This document shows, piece after piece, positions 29,267 through 39,182 of a DNA stretch of 64,000 nucleotides. The stretch is from Paraburkholderia sp. DHOC27 (GTDB lineage Bacteria; Pseudomonadota; Gammaproteobacteria; Burkholderiales; Burkholderiaceae). The stretch is from assembly GCF_003429005.1 (NCBI RefSeq), contig NZ_QVQV01000002.1, forward strand, positions 779,700-843,699, in the 5' to 3' direction. The first letter of the stretch is position 1. Each line of letters opens with the position of its first letter. The notes below the pieces were generated by a model, which was given only the letters and a program-made list of their open reading frames with translations, had not been told where the DNA came from and ran no database searches. The position numbers and the translations under genes are program-made.

Positions 29267-29566
29267 TCAACTACTCGACGACGGCGCCGCCGTCGCATGT
29301 TGAGCGGGCTTGCAGTCTTCGTTGTATTTTGCCGCCAGCCGGGCTCGCGCGTCGTTGATGTCAGGCCCGTAGTTATCGACGCCTGGCCGGTAGCCCACCG
29401 CTTCGAGTTCCGTTAATTCGCGCATCACGTCGCGATGCGTCACGGGGCCCTGCGTCTTGAACGGATACGCATTGCATTGATGCGGCGTGAGGTGATCCGA
29501 GGCCATCGCGCAGGCACTGGCCATCATCAGCGCAATAGGGAGCGCCAGTTTGCATGGGATATTCAT
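29267..29566 (-). CDS. DUF4148 domain exported small protein
   Basis: A 99-residue protein with a signal peptide (MNIPCKLALPIALMMASACAMA). It has the DUF4148 core, PVTHRDVMRELTELEAVGYRP followed by DINDARARLA. This family is abundant and uncharacterised in Burkholderiaceae. GGAGGAAG precedes the ATG at 29566. The C-terminus is an Ala/Ser tail. A poly-Ser end (PSSSS) precedes the stop. Confidence 0.8.
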   Translation of the reverse strand: MNIPCKLALPIALMMASACAMASDHLTPHQCNAYPFKTQGPVTHRDVMRELTELEAVGYRPGVDNYGPDINDARARLAAKYNEDCKPAQHATAAPSSSS

Positions 29567-29823
29567 GAGTGTCTTCCTCCAGTTCTCGATATCGCGCTTC
29601 AGCGATCCGGCGTGTTGCGTCGAACGCAAGCAACACGCCGTTGCCAAAGCTGCGACTTAAGAATAGGCGGAGTGAGTTGTCGGTACCGCTTCGCTCACGT
29701 GAAGCTTTGTTCATGAGGCGCGAACGAAGCCGGAGCGCGGTTGCGCCCTCATGAATACCGGCATGCCCGAAGGCAGGACGCTAAACTGAATGCGATCGCG
29801 CCCACTTGTTCGTTCGGGCGCCG

Positions 29824-30501
29824 TTACGCTTTCGTATAACGCAACCAGACCCCGTCATGTTCTGTTTTTTCAACGGAGGTCAGCTTGAGGTAGGCAGGCG
29901 CCTGCCATTTATTCATTGGTACTTCGAACGATGAAGGGTGCTCGCTGCGGCCATCCACGAGCGGAATGATCAGCACGCTCACTTCATCGACGAGCCCTGC
30001 ATTGACGAAGGCACCGCTCACGTGCGACCCGCCCTCCACGATCAGGCGCTTCACGTCCAGTTCGAGCGCGAGGGTCTGCACGACCTTGTCGAGGTCGATC
30101 TCGGACTTGCCGCCGAACAGATACGACACGCCAATGGATTGAAGGTACGCGAGGTAATCGTCCGCGACCTGTTCGGTCAGCACTTCGATGACGTGCGATT
30201 TGAGCGCCGTATTGCTTTTCCATGCCACCCGTCCCTGCGGATCAATGGAAATGGCGTATTGATCCGCGTTGCGCTCGACTAAGTGATTCGTTCGCGGCAC
30301 CGCACCTTGAGCAAGACCACGCGGATAGTCCGTGCCGTGCGATACCTCCTGCATGGTGACGCGGCCGCAAATCCAGCCATCGGCCTTGAAAGTCGCGGCA
30401 GTGGTTTCGTAGAGGCCGAAGACGTACGGGAGCTTCCAGCCGTCGGTGAGGCTGCGGCCGTCGACCGAGGACATCATGTGAGCGACGATATAGGGTTTCA
30501 T
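29824..30501 (-). CDS. RibD C-terminal-like reductase (dihydrofolate-reductase fold)
   Basis: A 225-residue stand-alone RibD_C domain protein. MMSSVDGRSL is the conserved opening, DGWICGRVTM the substrate loop, LIVEGGSHVSGAFVNAGLVDEV the NADPH-binding C-terminal core. It lacks the deaminase half of RibD. Start 30501 fits the domain boundary, with GGAGA about 9 bases upstream. Not near rib genes, so a role in riboflavin synthesis is not supported; many such proteins are NADPH-dependent reductases of unknown substrate. Confidence 0.85.
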   Translation of the reverse strand: MKPYIVAHMMSSVDGRSLTDGWKLPYVFGLYETTAATFKADGWICGRVTMQEVSHGTDYPRGLAQGAVPRTNHLVERNADQYAISIDPQGRVAWKSNTALKSHVIEVLTEQVADDYLAYLQSIGVSYLFGGKSEIDLDKVVQTLALELDVKRLIVEGGSHVSGAFVNAGLVDEVSVLIIPLVDGRSEHPSSFEVPMNKWQAPAYLKLTSVEKTEHDGVWLRYTKA

Positions 30502-30654
30502 GCGCGAGGTCTCCGTGCCAGGTGGAAGATCGAGTATCCAGCAAGAGACGTTCCGCGATCTTGCGGCGTTGGTTTGTGAAGCGGGCGTGGATTTTGGCAA
30601 TTTCGCGTGCGGCGCATAATGCAGGTATTCCTTGTCAGCACGACGGAGAGCGCT

Positions 30655-30963
30655 ATGGCGACGTTTGCTATCGACGGCGTACGCATTGATCCCGCCACGG
30701 GCCGCACTACTCACGTGCGATGGGCACGGATCGACGCCAGAACGCACGACTGGTTGTCGCCGCCGCAGGTGGTGGAAATTGGCGACGTCGTTCAGGCACT
30801 GCGCGCGGGGGAAGTCTGCTGGACCGTTTTCACGCTCAGCGGCGCGAGATTTCTGGGCCCGAAGATACGCATCGTGGCGCACACCAACGGCCCTGACGGC
30901 ATCGATACCGATGTGCCGAATGGGTGCATCGAAAAGTCGATGGATGATTTGCCGCGCGTTTGA
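30655..30963 (+). CDS. Small hypothetical protein
   Basis: A 102-residue protein starting MATFAIDGVRIDP, with GGAGAG six bases before the ATG. No signal peptide, membrane segment or motif is recognised. The sequence is soluble and mixed alpha/beta in appearance. It is a strand switch away from the RibD-like gene, so a shared divergent promoter at about 30502-30654 is possible. Function unknown. Confidence 0.6.
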   Translation: MATFAIDGVRIDPATGRTTHVRWARIDARTHDWLSPPQVVEIGDVVQALRAGEVCWTVFTLSGARFLGPKIRIVAHTNGPDGIDTDVPNGCIEKSMDDLPRV

Positions 30964-31035
30964 ATGAGGGTGATGGGCCTTGTTGAAGCAGGCCGCACGA
31001 TGGGCCAGATAAAGGCCTGGGCGAGACACAAATAG

Positions 31036-31060
31036 AAAAGGCTCCCACGAGGGGAGCCTT
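31036..31060 (-). terminator. Factor-independent terminator downstream of tRNA-Ser
   Basis: A 9-bp stem (31038-31046 with 31052-31060, AAGGCTCCC/GGGAGCCTT) and 5-base loop is followed on the minus strand by TTTT and more T-rich sequence. It lies just beyond the tRNA 3' end. Confidence 0.8.
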
Positions 31061-31069
31061 ATGTATCCT

Positions 31070-31160
31070 TGGCGGAGAGACGGGGATTCGAACCCCGGAT
31101 AGGTTATTAACCTATACACGCTTTCCAGGCGTGCGACTTAAACCGCTCATCCATCTCTCC
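31070..31160 (-). tRNA. tRNA-Ser (GGA anticodon)
   Basis: On the minus strand the cloverleaf has acceptor GGAGAGA/TCTCTCC, an anticodon stem CACGC/GCGTG with loop CTGGAAA (anticodon GGA), a long variable arm (ATAGGTTA/AACCTAT) as in class II tRNAs, and T-loop GGTTCGAATCC. The discriminator G and CCA are encoded (31073-31070). The long variable arm and GGA anticodon identify serine. A terminator lies downstream. Confidence 0.95.
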
Positions 31161-31241
31161 GGCGGGAGTCGAATTATAGCAAACTCTGGGGCCGGCGCCA
31201 GTCCCGTCCGAAATCACGCCAAAACGGCCGTCCCGCAAGCC

Positions 31242-33260
31242 TCAGGGGTGCCGGATATAGTCCACCAGGGCCCGTGTATAGGCGTCCGGCTTACGGTCGA
31301 TAAGACTCACCACGATCGCCACCAGAAACCCCGCCGGCACGCCAAAGACGCCTGAGCTGATTGGCTCGATGCCGAACCAGCGCGCGCCCGCGAAGCCGGT
31401 CATTTGCGTAAAAAACGGGTACGTGGAGACGATGTAATAGACACACACCGTGAGCCCCGCCACCATCCCCGCCACCGCGCCCAGCCGCGTGGTGCGTTTC
31501 CAGAACACACCCAGCACCAGCACCGGAAAGAGACTCGACGCCGCCAGCGAAAACGCCGCCCCGACCAGAAACAGGATGTTCCCTGTGTTCAGCGAAGCCA
31601 CATACGACGCAAACAGCGCCACCCCCAGCAGCAGAATCTTGGAGATGGTCACACGCCGCTGGCTCGATGCCTCGGGATCGACCATGTGATAGTAGACGTC
31701 GTGCGAGAGCGCATTGGCGATGGTCAACAGCAAACCGTCCGCCGTCGAAAGCGCCGCCGCCAGCGCGCCCGCAGCGATCAGCCCCGACATCACGTACGGT
31801 AGTCCGGCAATCTCCGGCGCCGCCAGCACGATCATGTCCGGCTGCATCTGGATCTCGCTCCATTGCACGATGCCGTCGTGATTCGCATCGGCCACGCTGA
31901 TCAGATTCGGCTCGATCCTGAGCCACTGCGTCAACCATTGCGGTAGATCGGTAAATGGATGACCCACCAGGTTCGTCAGGATCTCGTACTTGATCAGCAC
32001 GGCCAGCACCGGCACGGTCAGATAAAACAGCGCCACAAAAAAGAGCGTCCAGCCGACTGAACGCCGAGTCGATGCCACCGAGGTGGTCGTGTTGTAGCGC
32101 GTGAGGATGTGCGGCAGGCTCGCCGTCCCCAATGAAAGGCACAGCAGCAGCGACAGAAAATTGCGCTCGTGGGTTTGCCGGTCTTCCGCGCTCATGGCCG
32201 GAAACGGCTCGGACATCGGGATCGGCGACGAAGCCCGGATCAGCAGCGACTCACGCTGCTGGTTCCACACGACGCGCGCCGCGTCGGCGTCACGCGGAAA
32301 CATCTCCAGCGCGCGTTCGCTTGTATTGATGTCGCGCAGCGGCCCGTTGTGCCGCCGCAGGTCAGCGATCTGTTGCGTGAGGCGCTGCTTCTCATCCATG
32401 AACGACTGCGGCAGCCGGTCGATCTGCGCCTGCATCTTGTCGGCCTGCAAGCGGTAGTTGGCGCGCACGCTCTGGTCGAGCGGCGCGTCGCGCACCTTTT
32501 GCTCGAGCGCTTCCACACGCTGCATCACGCGTCCATAACTGAATTGCGGCACCCAGCCGAGACCGTCCTTGTGCGCAATCATCGACACGGGTATCAGGAT
32601 CGCAAAGATCAGGATGATGTATTGCGCCACCTGCGTCCACGTCACCGCGCGCATGCCGCCAAGGAACGAACACACCAGAATGCCGGCTAGACCGCAGAAG
32701 ATGCCCACCGCGAAATCAACGCCAATGAAGCGCGATGCAATCAGCCCCACGCCCTGAATCTGCGCGACCAGATACACGAACGAACACAGGATGGCCGCGA
32801 GCGCAGCCAGCCCACGCACCGCATTGCTCGAAAAGCGCGTGCCGAGAAAATCCGGAATCGTGTAGCGCGCCAGCTTGCGCACGTAGGGTGCGAGCAGGAA
32901 CGCGGTGAGACAGTAGCCGCCCGTCCACCCCATCAGATACGCGAGGCCGTCGTAGCCCGTGACGTAGATCGAACCCGCAAGGCCGATGAACGACGCCGCC
33001 GACAGCCAGTCCGCCGCCGTGGCCATGCCATTGAAAGCGGACGGTACGCGTCGCCCGGCCACGTAGTACTCGACGAGGTCCGAGGTGCGCGACAGCAGCC
33101 CGATCACGGCATACACCGCGATTGGCACGAACAGGAAAACGTAGCCGATCCATACGCCAGGCCCGGTCACCTGCTCGATGCGCCACATGACGTAGATGAA
33201 CAGCAGAAAGCCGAGCGAATAGCACGCGTAGGAGCGGATCAGCCGGTTCGTGAGCGTCAT
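31242..33260 (-). CDS. Sodium/solute (acetate-type) symporter with coiled-coil insertion and EF-hand-like loop
   Basis: A 672-residue SSS-family symporter with about 13 membrane segments. The N-terminal SLGFLLFIYVMWRIEQVTG is the first segment. GRRVPSAFNGMATAADWLSAASFIG and ADGLLLTIANALSHD are ActP-like marks. A cytoplasmic or periplasmic insertion around residues 260-375 (RVEALEQKVRD, then LQADKMQAQIDRLP, then KQRLTQQIADLRR) is predicted coiled coil. Residues 458-469 read DANHDGIVQWSE, a match to the EF-hand calcium loop pattern. DUF4212 and acs genes are upstream on the same strand, so acetate or a short-chain acid is the likely solute. DUF4212 stop and this ATG are 4 bases apart. Confidence 0.9.
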   Translation of the reverse strand: MTLTNRLIRSYACYSLGFLLFIYVMWRIEQVTGPGVWIGYVFLFVPIAVYAVIGLLSRTSDLVEYYVAGRRVPSAFNGMATAADWLSAASFIGLAGSIYVTGYDGLAYLMGWTGGYCLTAFLLAPYVRKLARYTIPDFLGTRFSSNAVRGLAALAAILCSFVYLVAQIQGVGLIASRFIGVDFAVGIFCGLAGILVCSFLGGMRAVTWTQVAQYIILIFAILIPVSMIAHKDGLGWVPQFSYGRVMQRVEALEQKVRDAPLDQSVRANYRLQADKMQAQIDRLPQSFMDEKQRLTQQIADLRRHNGPLRDINTSERALEMFPRDADAARVVWNQQRESLLIRASSPIPMSEPFPAMSAEDRQTHERNFLSLLLCLSLGTASLPHILTRYNTTTSVASTRRSVGWTLFFVALFYLTVPVLAVLIKYEILTNLVGHPFTDLPQWLTQWLRIEPNLISVADANHDGIVQWSEIQMQPDMIVLAAPEIAGLPYVMSGLIAAGALAAALSTADGLLLTIANALSHDVYYHMVDPEASSQRRVTISKILLLGVALFASYVASLNTGNILFLVGAAFSLAASSLFPVLVLGVFWKRTTRLGAVAGMVAGLTVCVYYIVSTYPFFTQMTGFAGARWFGIEPISSGVFGVPAGFLVAIVVSLIDRKPDAYTRALVDYIRHP

Positions 33261-33264
33261 CGGC

Positions 33265-33624
33265 TCAGTTTCCGCGCGTGGTGACAGCGGCGTTGGCGTC
33301 CGCCTCGAACGCGCGTTGCAGCGTGCGGTCGGCACGCCGCATCAGCACGATATACGCGAGAATCAGCGCGACGTAGACGAGAATCGCGCCTTGCGCGCCG
33401 ACGTAAAACGGCAGGCTGAAGCCGGCGAAGCGCAGGCGTGACAGCGCCGGCGCGGCCAGCGGCACGACGAACGAGACCACGAAACCGAGCGTCATCAGCA
33501 CGGCGATGCAGGTGACATTGAAGCGCCAGTAACGCTGATGCGCGCGCGCCATCGCCGCCGAGACCGGAGGCGGTTCGGGCAACGGGTTCAGCGTGGATTG
33601 AGTAGAGGTGCGCGGCGCGGCCAT
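33265..33624 (-). CDS. DUF4212 two-segment membrane protein (symporter small subunit)
   Basis: A 119-residue protein with two hydrophobic segments (about 45-65 and 80-102 in RYWRFNVTCIAVLMTLGFVV and FYVGAQGAILVYVALILAYI). The family is typically encoded directly before SSS symporters of the acetate type and is thought to act as their small subunit. AGGCGC precedes the ATG at 33624. It lies 4 bases before the symporter start, consistent with co-expression. Confidence 0.85.
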   Translation of the reverse strand: MAAPRTSTQSTLNPLPEPPPVSAAMARAHQRYWRFNVTCIAVLMTLGFVVSFVVPLAAPALSRLRFAGFSLPFYVGAQGAILVYVALILAYIVLMRRADRTLQRAFEADANAAVTTRGN

Positions 33625-33808
33625 GCGCCTATGTATCAAAAAGGCACCGGGCAGGCAATCGGGATTGTCCGCGCGGTGCCTGCTGGCCCACGTTTGTTCA
33701 CACCGGCTCGCCGTGGCCAGGTGCGTGGCGTGATGCGTGACGTGGTGCGTGGCGGCCGTCGAAGCACGCCGCACACCTTGCCTTCAAAGCTGTGCCGTCA
33801 AGCGAGGC

Positions 33809-35791
33809 TCACAGCGACTCGCCCAGTTGATCGAGAATCGCCGGATTCTCCAACGTCGAGACGTCCTGGGTGATGGCCTCGCCCTTGGCGAGCGAGCGCA
33901 GCAGGCGGCGCATGATCTTGCCGGAGCGCGTCTTGGGCAGGTTGTCGCCAAAGCGGATGTCCTTCGGCTTGGCAATCGGCCCGATCTCCTTGCCCACCCA
34001 CGCCCGCAGTTCGTTGGCGATCTTCACCGCTTCCTCGCCTTCCGGACGGGCACGCTTGAGCACCACGAACGCGCACACGGCTTCGCCGGTCGTATCGTCA
34101 GGACGCCCGACTACCGCCGCTTCCGCCACGATCGGATTGGACACCAGCGCCGATTCGATCTCCATCGTGCCGAGCCGGTGACCCGACACGTTGAGCACGT
34201 CGTCGATGCGGCCCATGATCGTGAAATAGCCGGTTTCCTTGTCGCGCACCGCGCCGTCACCGGCGAGGTAAAGCGTGCCGCCGAGTTCTTCGGGGAAGTA
34301 GCTCTTCCTGTAGCGATCCGGGTCGCCCCACACGTTACGCAACATCGAGGGCCACGGCCGCTTGACGACCAGAATGCCGCCCTGCCCGTTGGGCACGTCC
34401 TGGCCGGTTTCATCGACCACCGCGGCCATGATGCCCGGCAACGGCAACGTGCACGAACCCGGCACGAGCGGCGTCGCGCCTGGCAACGGCGTGATCATGT
34501 GGCCGCCGGTTTCGGTTTGCCACCACGTATCGACGATCGGGCAGCGGCCGCCGCCCACGTTCTCGTGATACCACATCCACGCTTCCGGATTGATCGGCTC
34601 ACCCACCGTGCCGATGACGCGCAGCGACGACAGGTCGTAGCTCTTGGGATGCACTTTCGCATCGGCTTCCGCGGCCTTGATCAGCGAACGGATCGCGGTA
34701 GGCGCGGTGTAGAACAGCGTGACCTTGTGCTTCGCGATCATGTCCCAGAAGCGGCCCGCATTCGGATAGGTGGGCACGCCTTCGAACACGACCTGGGTGC
34801 CGCCGAGCGCCAGCGGACCATACGCGATGTAGCTATGCCCGGTGATCCAGCCAATGTCGGCGGTACACCAGAACACGTCCGTGGGCTTCCAGTCGAAGGT
34901 CCACTTCAGGGTTTGCGCGGCCCACAGCAGATAGCCGCCCGTGCTGTGCTGCACGCCCTTCGGTTTGCCGGTCGAGCCCGAGGTATAGAGGATGAACAGC
35001 GGGTGTTCGGCACCGACCCACTCGGGCGCGCACTGATCGGATTCGGCCTCGGTGAGTTCGTGCATCCACAGGTCGCGTCCTTCATTCCAGGCAATCTTGC
35101 CGCCGGTGCGCTTGTAGACGATCACGCTCTTGACGGCTTCACAGCCGCCCATCGCCAGCGCTTCATCAGCAATGTTCTTGAGCGGCAGCGCCTTGCCGCC
35201 GCGCATCTGTTCGTCGGAGGTGACGAGCGCGACCGCGCCCACGTCGACCAGCCGCTCGTTCAGCGACTTCGACGAGAAGCCGCCGAACACCACCGAATGC
35301 GTGGCGCCAATACGCGCGCAGGCCTGCATGGCGACAATGCCTTCGATCGACATCGGCATATAGATCACCACGCGGTCGCCCTTTTTCACGCCGCGCTTTT
35401 TCAGCGCGTTGGCAAAGCGCGAGACCCGTTGCAGCAGATCCTGATAGGTGACGTTGGTCACCGTGCCGTCGTCGGCTTCGAACACGATCGCGACGCGGCC
35501 ACCGTTGCCGGCTTCGACGTGGCGGTCGAGGCTGTTGTACGACGCATTCAGTTCGCCGTCTTCGAACCACGTATAGAACGGCGCCTTCGACTCGTCGAGC
35601 ACCTTGGTGAAGGGCTTGCTCCAGCTCAGTGTCTCTTTCGCAAGACGGCCCCAGAAGCCCTCGTAATCGCGCTCCGCTTCGGCGACCAGCGCCTTGTACG
35701 CGTCCATGCCGGAGATCGTGGCGCCGGCTGCCGCTGCGGCAGAAGGCGGGAAAACGCGGCGTTCCTGAAGAACCGATTCAATCGCAGACAT
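33809..35791 (-). CDS. acs: Acetyl-CoA synthetase
   Basis: A 660-residue AMP-forming acetyl-CoA synthetase. [20 protein letters not shown] is the AMP/ATP-binding signature, WWQTETGG the substrate pocket, [30 protein letters not shown] the hinge region. [11 protein letters not shown] contains the Lys that is acetylated in regulation of Acs. Length and start ([12 protein letters not shown]) fit the family. With DUF4212 and the symporter downstream (184-base gap) it forms an acetate uptake and activation unit. Confidence 0.97.
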   Translation of the reverse strand: MSAIESVLQERRVFPPSAAAAAGATISGMDAYKALVAEAERDYEGFWGRLAKETLSWSKPFTKVLDESKAPFYTWFEDGELNASYNSLDRHVEAGNGGRVAIVFEADDGTVTNVTYQDLLQRVSRFANALKKRGVKKGDRVVIYMPMSIEGIVAMQACARIGATHSVVFGGFSSKSLNERLVDVGAVALVTSDEQMRGGKALPLKNIADEALAMGGCEAVKSVIVYKRTGGKIAWNEGRDLWMHELTEAESDQCAPEWVGAEHPLFILYTSGSTGKPKGVQHSTGGYLLWAAQTLKWTFDWKPTDVFWCTADIGWITGHSYIAYGPLALGGTQVVFEGVPTYPNAGRFWDMIAKHKVTLFYTAPTAIRSLIKAAEADAKVHPKSYDLSSLRVIGTVGEPINPEAWMWYHENVGGGRCPIVDTWWQTETGGHMITPLPGATPLVPGSCTLPLPGIMAAVVDETGQDVPNGQGGILVVKRPWPSMLRNVWGDPDRYRKSYFPEELGGTLYLAGDGAVRDKETGYFTIMGRIDDVLNVSGHRLGTMEIESALVSNPIVAEAAVVGRPDDTTGEAVCAFVVLKRARPEGEEAVKIANELRAWVGKEIGPIAKPKDIRFGDNLPKTRSGKIMRRLLRSLAKGEAITQDVSTLENPAILDQLGESL

Positions 35792-36303
35792 CGACTACCC
35801 CTTGGTGAAGATAAAACGTAAGTCCTGTGATGGCGCCAGTGCACCGAAGCGCCCGTGCCGCGCTGTGTCAGAACGCGACGGTGTTGCGTGTACTGTTCGA
35901 TTTTCGACCAGTCCGCCGGTCGGCGAGCCAGTCAGCGGACCGCGGATCGCGTATGCGGCAGTGCGTCATTGAAGCCGCCCGCTTTCAGTGTTACCGCCAG
36001 GATAGCGGCGGCAACTTACCTGTCACTTACACAGACTGCTTTGTCCTTGCTTGCCCTTCCTGGTCCTTGCCACGGCCTTCAACGGCACGCGCCCGGAGGA
36101 TTCCCATGTTAGCCGAAGCCTTCGCGCCTCGCGATACCCTGGGTCCTGCCATTTGACCCAGCGCCCGGCGTCTGGACGCCGTTGCCGGCCTCCACGAGGT
36201 TTACCCTTGTACCGCTGTACAATAGCGCGCCTGCCCTGAGCTTTCTGCTAGCTCGCGGCGTGCCAGCCCGTGGCTTGTCGCCCTGATTCCTTGACCGCTG
36301 CCC
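35792..36303. other. Intergenic region between acs and the UPF0114 gene
   Basis: A 512-base region between divergent genes. An inverted repeat TTGTAC/GTACAA with a 4-base spacer is at 36207-36222, 82 bases before the UPF0114 start. I see no gene: open frames here lack ribosome sites and family character. It presumably contains both promoters. Confidence 0.5.
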
Positions 36304-36924
36304 ATGTCCGCTCCGCGCCCCGACCTGACCGGTAACACGCGCCGCCCGATGCGCCCCCTGCCCGCCATCATCTTCATGAGCCGATGGCTGCAGGTGCCGC
36401 TCTATCTCGGCCTGATCGTCGCGCAGGGCGTCTACGTGGTGCTCTTCATCAAGGAAGTCTGGCATCTGGTCACGGCCTCGATGACGCTCGACGAAACCAA
36501 CGTCATGCTGGTCGTCCTCAGCCTGATCGACGTGGTGATGATCTCGAACCTGCTGATCATGGTGATCGTGGGCGGGTATGAAACCTTCGTCTCGAGGCTC
36601 GGCGTCGAAGGGCATCCGGATGAGCCCGAGTGGCTCGACCACGTCAACGCGGGCGTGCTGAAAGTGAAGCTCTCGATGGCGCTGATCAGCATCTCGTCCA
36701 TCCATCTGCTGAAGACCTTCATCAGCCCCGACCAGAATTCGACGCACACCATCATGTGGCAGGTGATCATTCACCTGGCCTTCCTGCTGTCGGCTGTCGT
36801 GATGGCGCTGGTCGACCGTCTGACCACTCATACGCATCCGGCGCATTTCCACGAGCCGGTCGCAGCGGCTGCATTGCACACTGCTCCGCACACTGTTTCC
36901 ACTCCCCTGAAGGCGCAAGACTGA
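36304..36924 (+). CDS. UPF0114 (YqhA-like) membrane protein
   Basis: A 206-residue inner-membrane protein with about four segments. [21 protein letters not shown], then [32 protein letters not shown] are the UPF0114 marks. An N-terminal 25-residue Pro/Arg-rich extension and a His/Ala-rich C-tail flank the core. It precedes fumarase by 55 bases on the same strand. Function unknown. Confidence 0.88.
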   Translation: MSAPRPDLTGNTRRPMRPLPAIIFMSRWLQVPLYLGLIVAQGVYVVLFIKEVWHLVTASMTLDETNVMLVVLSLIDVVMISNLLIMVIVGGYETFVSRLGVEGHPDEPEWLDHVNAGVLKVKLSMALISISSIHLLKTFISPDQNSTHTIMWQVIIHLAFLLSAVVMALVDRLTTHTHPAHFHEPVAAAALHTAPHTVSTPLKAQD

Positions 36925-36979
36925 ACGCACAGCCAACGCGAGCAGGATTAAAAGCGCCAATGTCCCCACTGAGTTACTC

Positions 36980-38503
36980 ATGACTGTCATCAAACAAGAA
37001 GACCTGATTCAGAGCATTGCTGATTCGCTGCAGTACATCAGCTACTACCACCCCGTCGATTACATCCAGGCGCTCGGTCGCGCGTACGAACTCGAACAGA
37101 GTCCGGCCGCCAAGGATGCGATTGCGCAGATCCTGACCAACAGCCGCATGTGTGCTGAAGGCAAGCGCCCGATCTGCCAGGACACGGGCATCGTCACGGT
37201 GTTCGTGAAGGTGGGCATGGACGTGCGTTGGGACGGTGCGACGATGAGCGTCACCGACATGATCAACGAAGGCGTGCGCCGCGGTTACCTGCATCCGGAC
37301 AACGTGCTGCGCGCGTCGATCGTGAATCCGCCGGAAGGGGCACGCAAGAATACGAAGGACAATACGCCGGCCGTGATCCACTATGAGATCGTGCCGGGCG
37401 ACAAGATCGACGTGCAGGTCGCGGCCAAGGGCGGCGGCTCGGAGAACAAGTCGAAGTTCGCGATGCTGAATCCGTCGGATTCGATCGTCGACTGGATCCT
37501 CAAGACCGTGCCGACCATGGGCGCGGGCTGGTGTCCGCCGGGCATGCTCGGCATCGGCATCGGCGGCACCGCTGAAAAGGCGATGCTGATGGCGAAGGAA
37601 TCGCTGATGGACCCGATCGACATTCAGGATGTCATCGCACGTGGCCCGCAGGACTGGATCGAGGAACTGCGCGTCGAACTGCACGAAAAGGTCAACGCGC
37701 TGGGCATTGGCGCGCAAGGTCTGGGCGGTCTCGCCACCGTGCTCGACGTCAAGATCATGGCTGCGCCGACGCACGCTGCGTCCAAGCCCATCGCCATCAT
37801 TCCGAACTGCGCCGCGACGCGTCACGCGCACTTCACGCTGGATGGCTCCGGTGTCGCCAAACTCGAAGCGCCGTCGCTCGACGCATGGCCGAAAGTGCAG
37901 TGGGAGCCGGACACGGAAAAGAGCCAGCGGGTCGATCTGAACACGCTCACGCCGGCTGAAGTGGCCTCGTGGAAGCCGGGCCAGACGCTGCTGCTGTCGG
38001 GCAAGATGTTGACGGGCCGGGACGCCGCGCACAAGCGCATCGCCGACATGCTCGCGAAGGGCGAAAAGCTGCCGGTGGACTTCACCAACCGCGTGATCTA
38101 TTACGTCGGTCCGGTCGATCCGGTGCGTGACGAAGCCGTGGGCCCCGCAGGTCCGACAACGTCCACCCGCATGGACAAGTTCACCGAGACGATGTTGTCG
38201 CAAACCGGCCTCATTTCGATGATCGGCAAGGCGGAACGCGGCCCGGTGGCCATCGAGTCCATCAAGAAACACAAGGCGGCTTACCTGATGGCCGTGGGCG
38301 GCGCGGCATACCTCGTCTCGAAGGCGATTCGCAGCGCGAAAGTGCTGGCGTTCGAAGACCTCGGCATGGAAGCCATCTACGAGTTCGACGTGCAGGATAT
38401 GCCCGTGACGGTTGCGGTCGACTCCAACGGCACGTCTGTACACCAGACCGGGCCGAAGGAATGGCAGGCAAAGATCGGCAAGATTCCCGTCGCAACAGTT
38501 TGA
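36980..38503 (+). CDS. fumA: Fumarate hydratase class I
   Basis: A 507-residue iron-sulfur fumarase that interconverts fumarate and malate. Cluster Cys ligands are visible in RPICQDTG, in GWCPPGMLGIGIGG and in IPNCAATRH. The C-terminal TTSTRMDKFTETMLSQTGLISMIGK stretch is typical. Length and start fit. A possible terminator (AAACGTCC/GGACGTTT, 38522-38559) follows. Bacterioferritin lies downstream. Confidence 0.96.
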   Translation: MTVIKQEDLIQSIADSLQYISYYHPVDYIQALGRAYELEQSPAAKDAIAQILTNSRMCAEGKRPICQDTGIVTVFVKVGMDVRWDGATMSVTDMINEGVRRGYLHPDNVLRASIVNPPEGARKNTKDNTPAVIHYEIVPGDKIDVQVAAKGGGSENKSKFAMLNPSDSIVDWILKTVPTMGAGWCPPGMLGIGIGGTAEKAMLMAKESLMDPIDIQDVIARGPQDWIEELRVELHEKVNALGIGAQGLGGLATVLDVKIMAAPTHAASKPIAIIPNCAATRHAHFTLDGSGVAKLEAPSLDAWPKVQWEPDTEKSQRVDLNTLTPAEVASWKPGQTLLLSGKMLTGRDAAHKRIADMLAKGEKLPVDFTNRVIYYVGPVDPVRDEAVGPAGPTTSTRMDKFTETMLSQTGLISMIGKAERGPVAIESIKKHKAAYLMAVGGAAYLVSKAIRSAKVLAFEDLGMEAIYEFDVQDMPVTVAVDSNGTSVHQTGPKEWQAKIGKIPVATV

Positions 38504-38605
38504 TGCCAGGCATGCGTCAAAAAACGTCCCAATCCTTGGCTTTTTGGAAGCGGACGTTTATTGTTGTTGAAAACTCGTAATTCAGAGCCCCCACAAGGAA
38601 AAACC

Positions 38606-39085
38606 ATGCAAGGCGACAAGAAGGTCATCGAATATCTGAACGCTCAGTTGAAGAATGAACTGACCGCGATCAACCAGTATTTTCTGCATGCGCGGATGTA
38701 CAAGCATTGGGGGCTCGACAAACTGGGCAAGCATGAGTACGACGAATCAATTGGCGAAATGAAACACGCCGACTGGCTGATCGAACGTATTTTCATTCTC
38801 GACGGGCTGCCGAATCTGCAAGACCTTCACAAGCTGCTGATTGGCGAAGAAACCAAGGAAATTCTCGAGTGCGATTTGAAACTCGAACAGATTTCGCAAA
38901 GCACGTGCAAAGAAGCCATCGTGTATTGCGAATCAGTTCGCGATTTCATCTCGCGTGAGATTTTCGTGAAGATTCTCGACGATACGGAAGAACATATCGA
39001 CTGGCTCGAAACCCAACTTGATCTGATCGACAAGGTCGGCATTCAGAATTACCAGCAATCCGGCATGGGCTCGATCGAGTCCTGA
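38606..39085 (+). CDS. bfr: Bacterioferritin
   Basis: A 159-residue ferritin-fold iron-storage protein. [25 protein letters not shown] is split: the dinuclear-site Glu is at NELTA, and Met in [16 protein letters not shown] is the heme-axial Met region. AAGGAAAAACC precedes the ATG at 38606; a further upstream in-frame start is not needed. Its neighbours bfd and tonB-exbBD belong to iron supply, although murI lies between. Confidence 0.95.
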   Translation: MQGDKKVIEYLNAQLKNELTAINQYFLHARMYKHWGLDKLGKHEYDESIGEMKHADWLIERIFILDGLPNLQDLHKLLIGEETKEILECDLKLEQISQSTCKEAIVYCESVRDFISREIFVKILDDTEEHIDWLETQLDLIDKVGIQNYQQSGMGSIES

Positions 39086-39182
39086 GCGGTGCAGCCCGTG
39101 CAGCTTTTCGTGAGTTGCGCGGGCGCTATCTATCTGTTGCTCCTTCCGTCTGCCTTGTCAGTTTGCATTCTCTCCCTGTCCT

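Noticed and set aside
33737..35821. 694-codon plus-strand frame opposite acs
   Set aside because: The sequence is an Arg/His/Ala-rich shadow with no recognisable family, while the minus strand encodes a complete acetyl-CoA synthetase.
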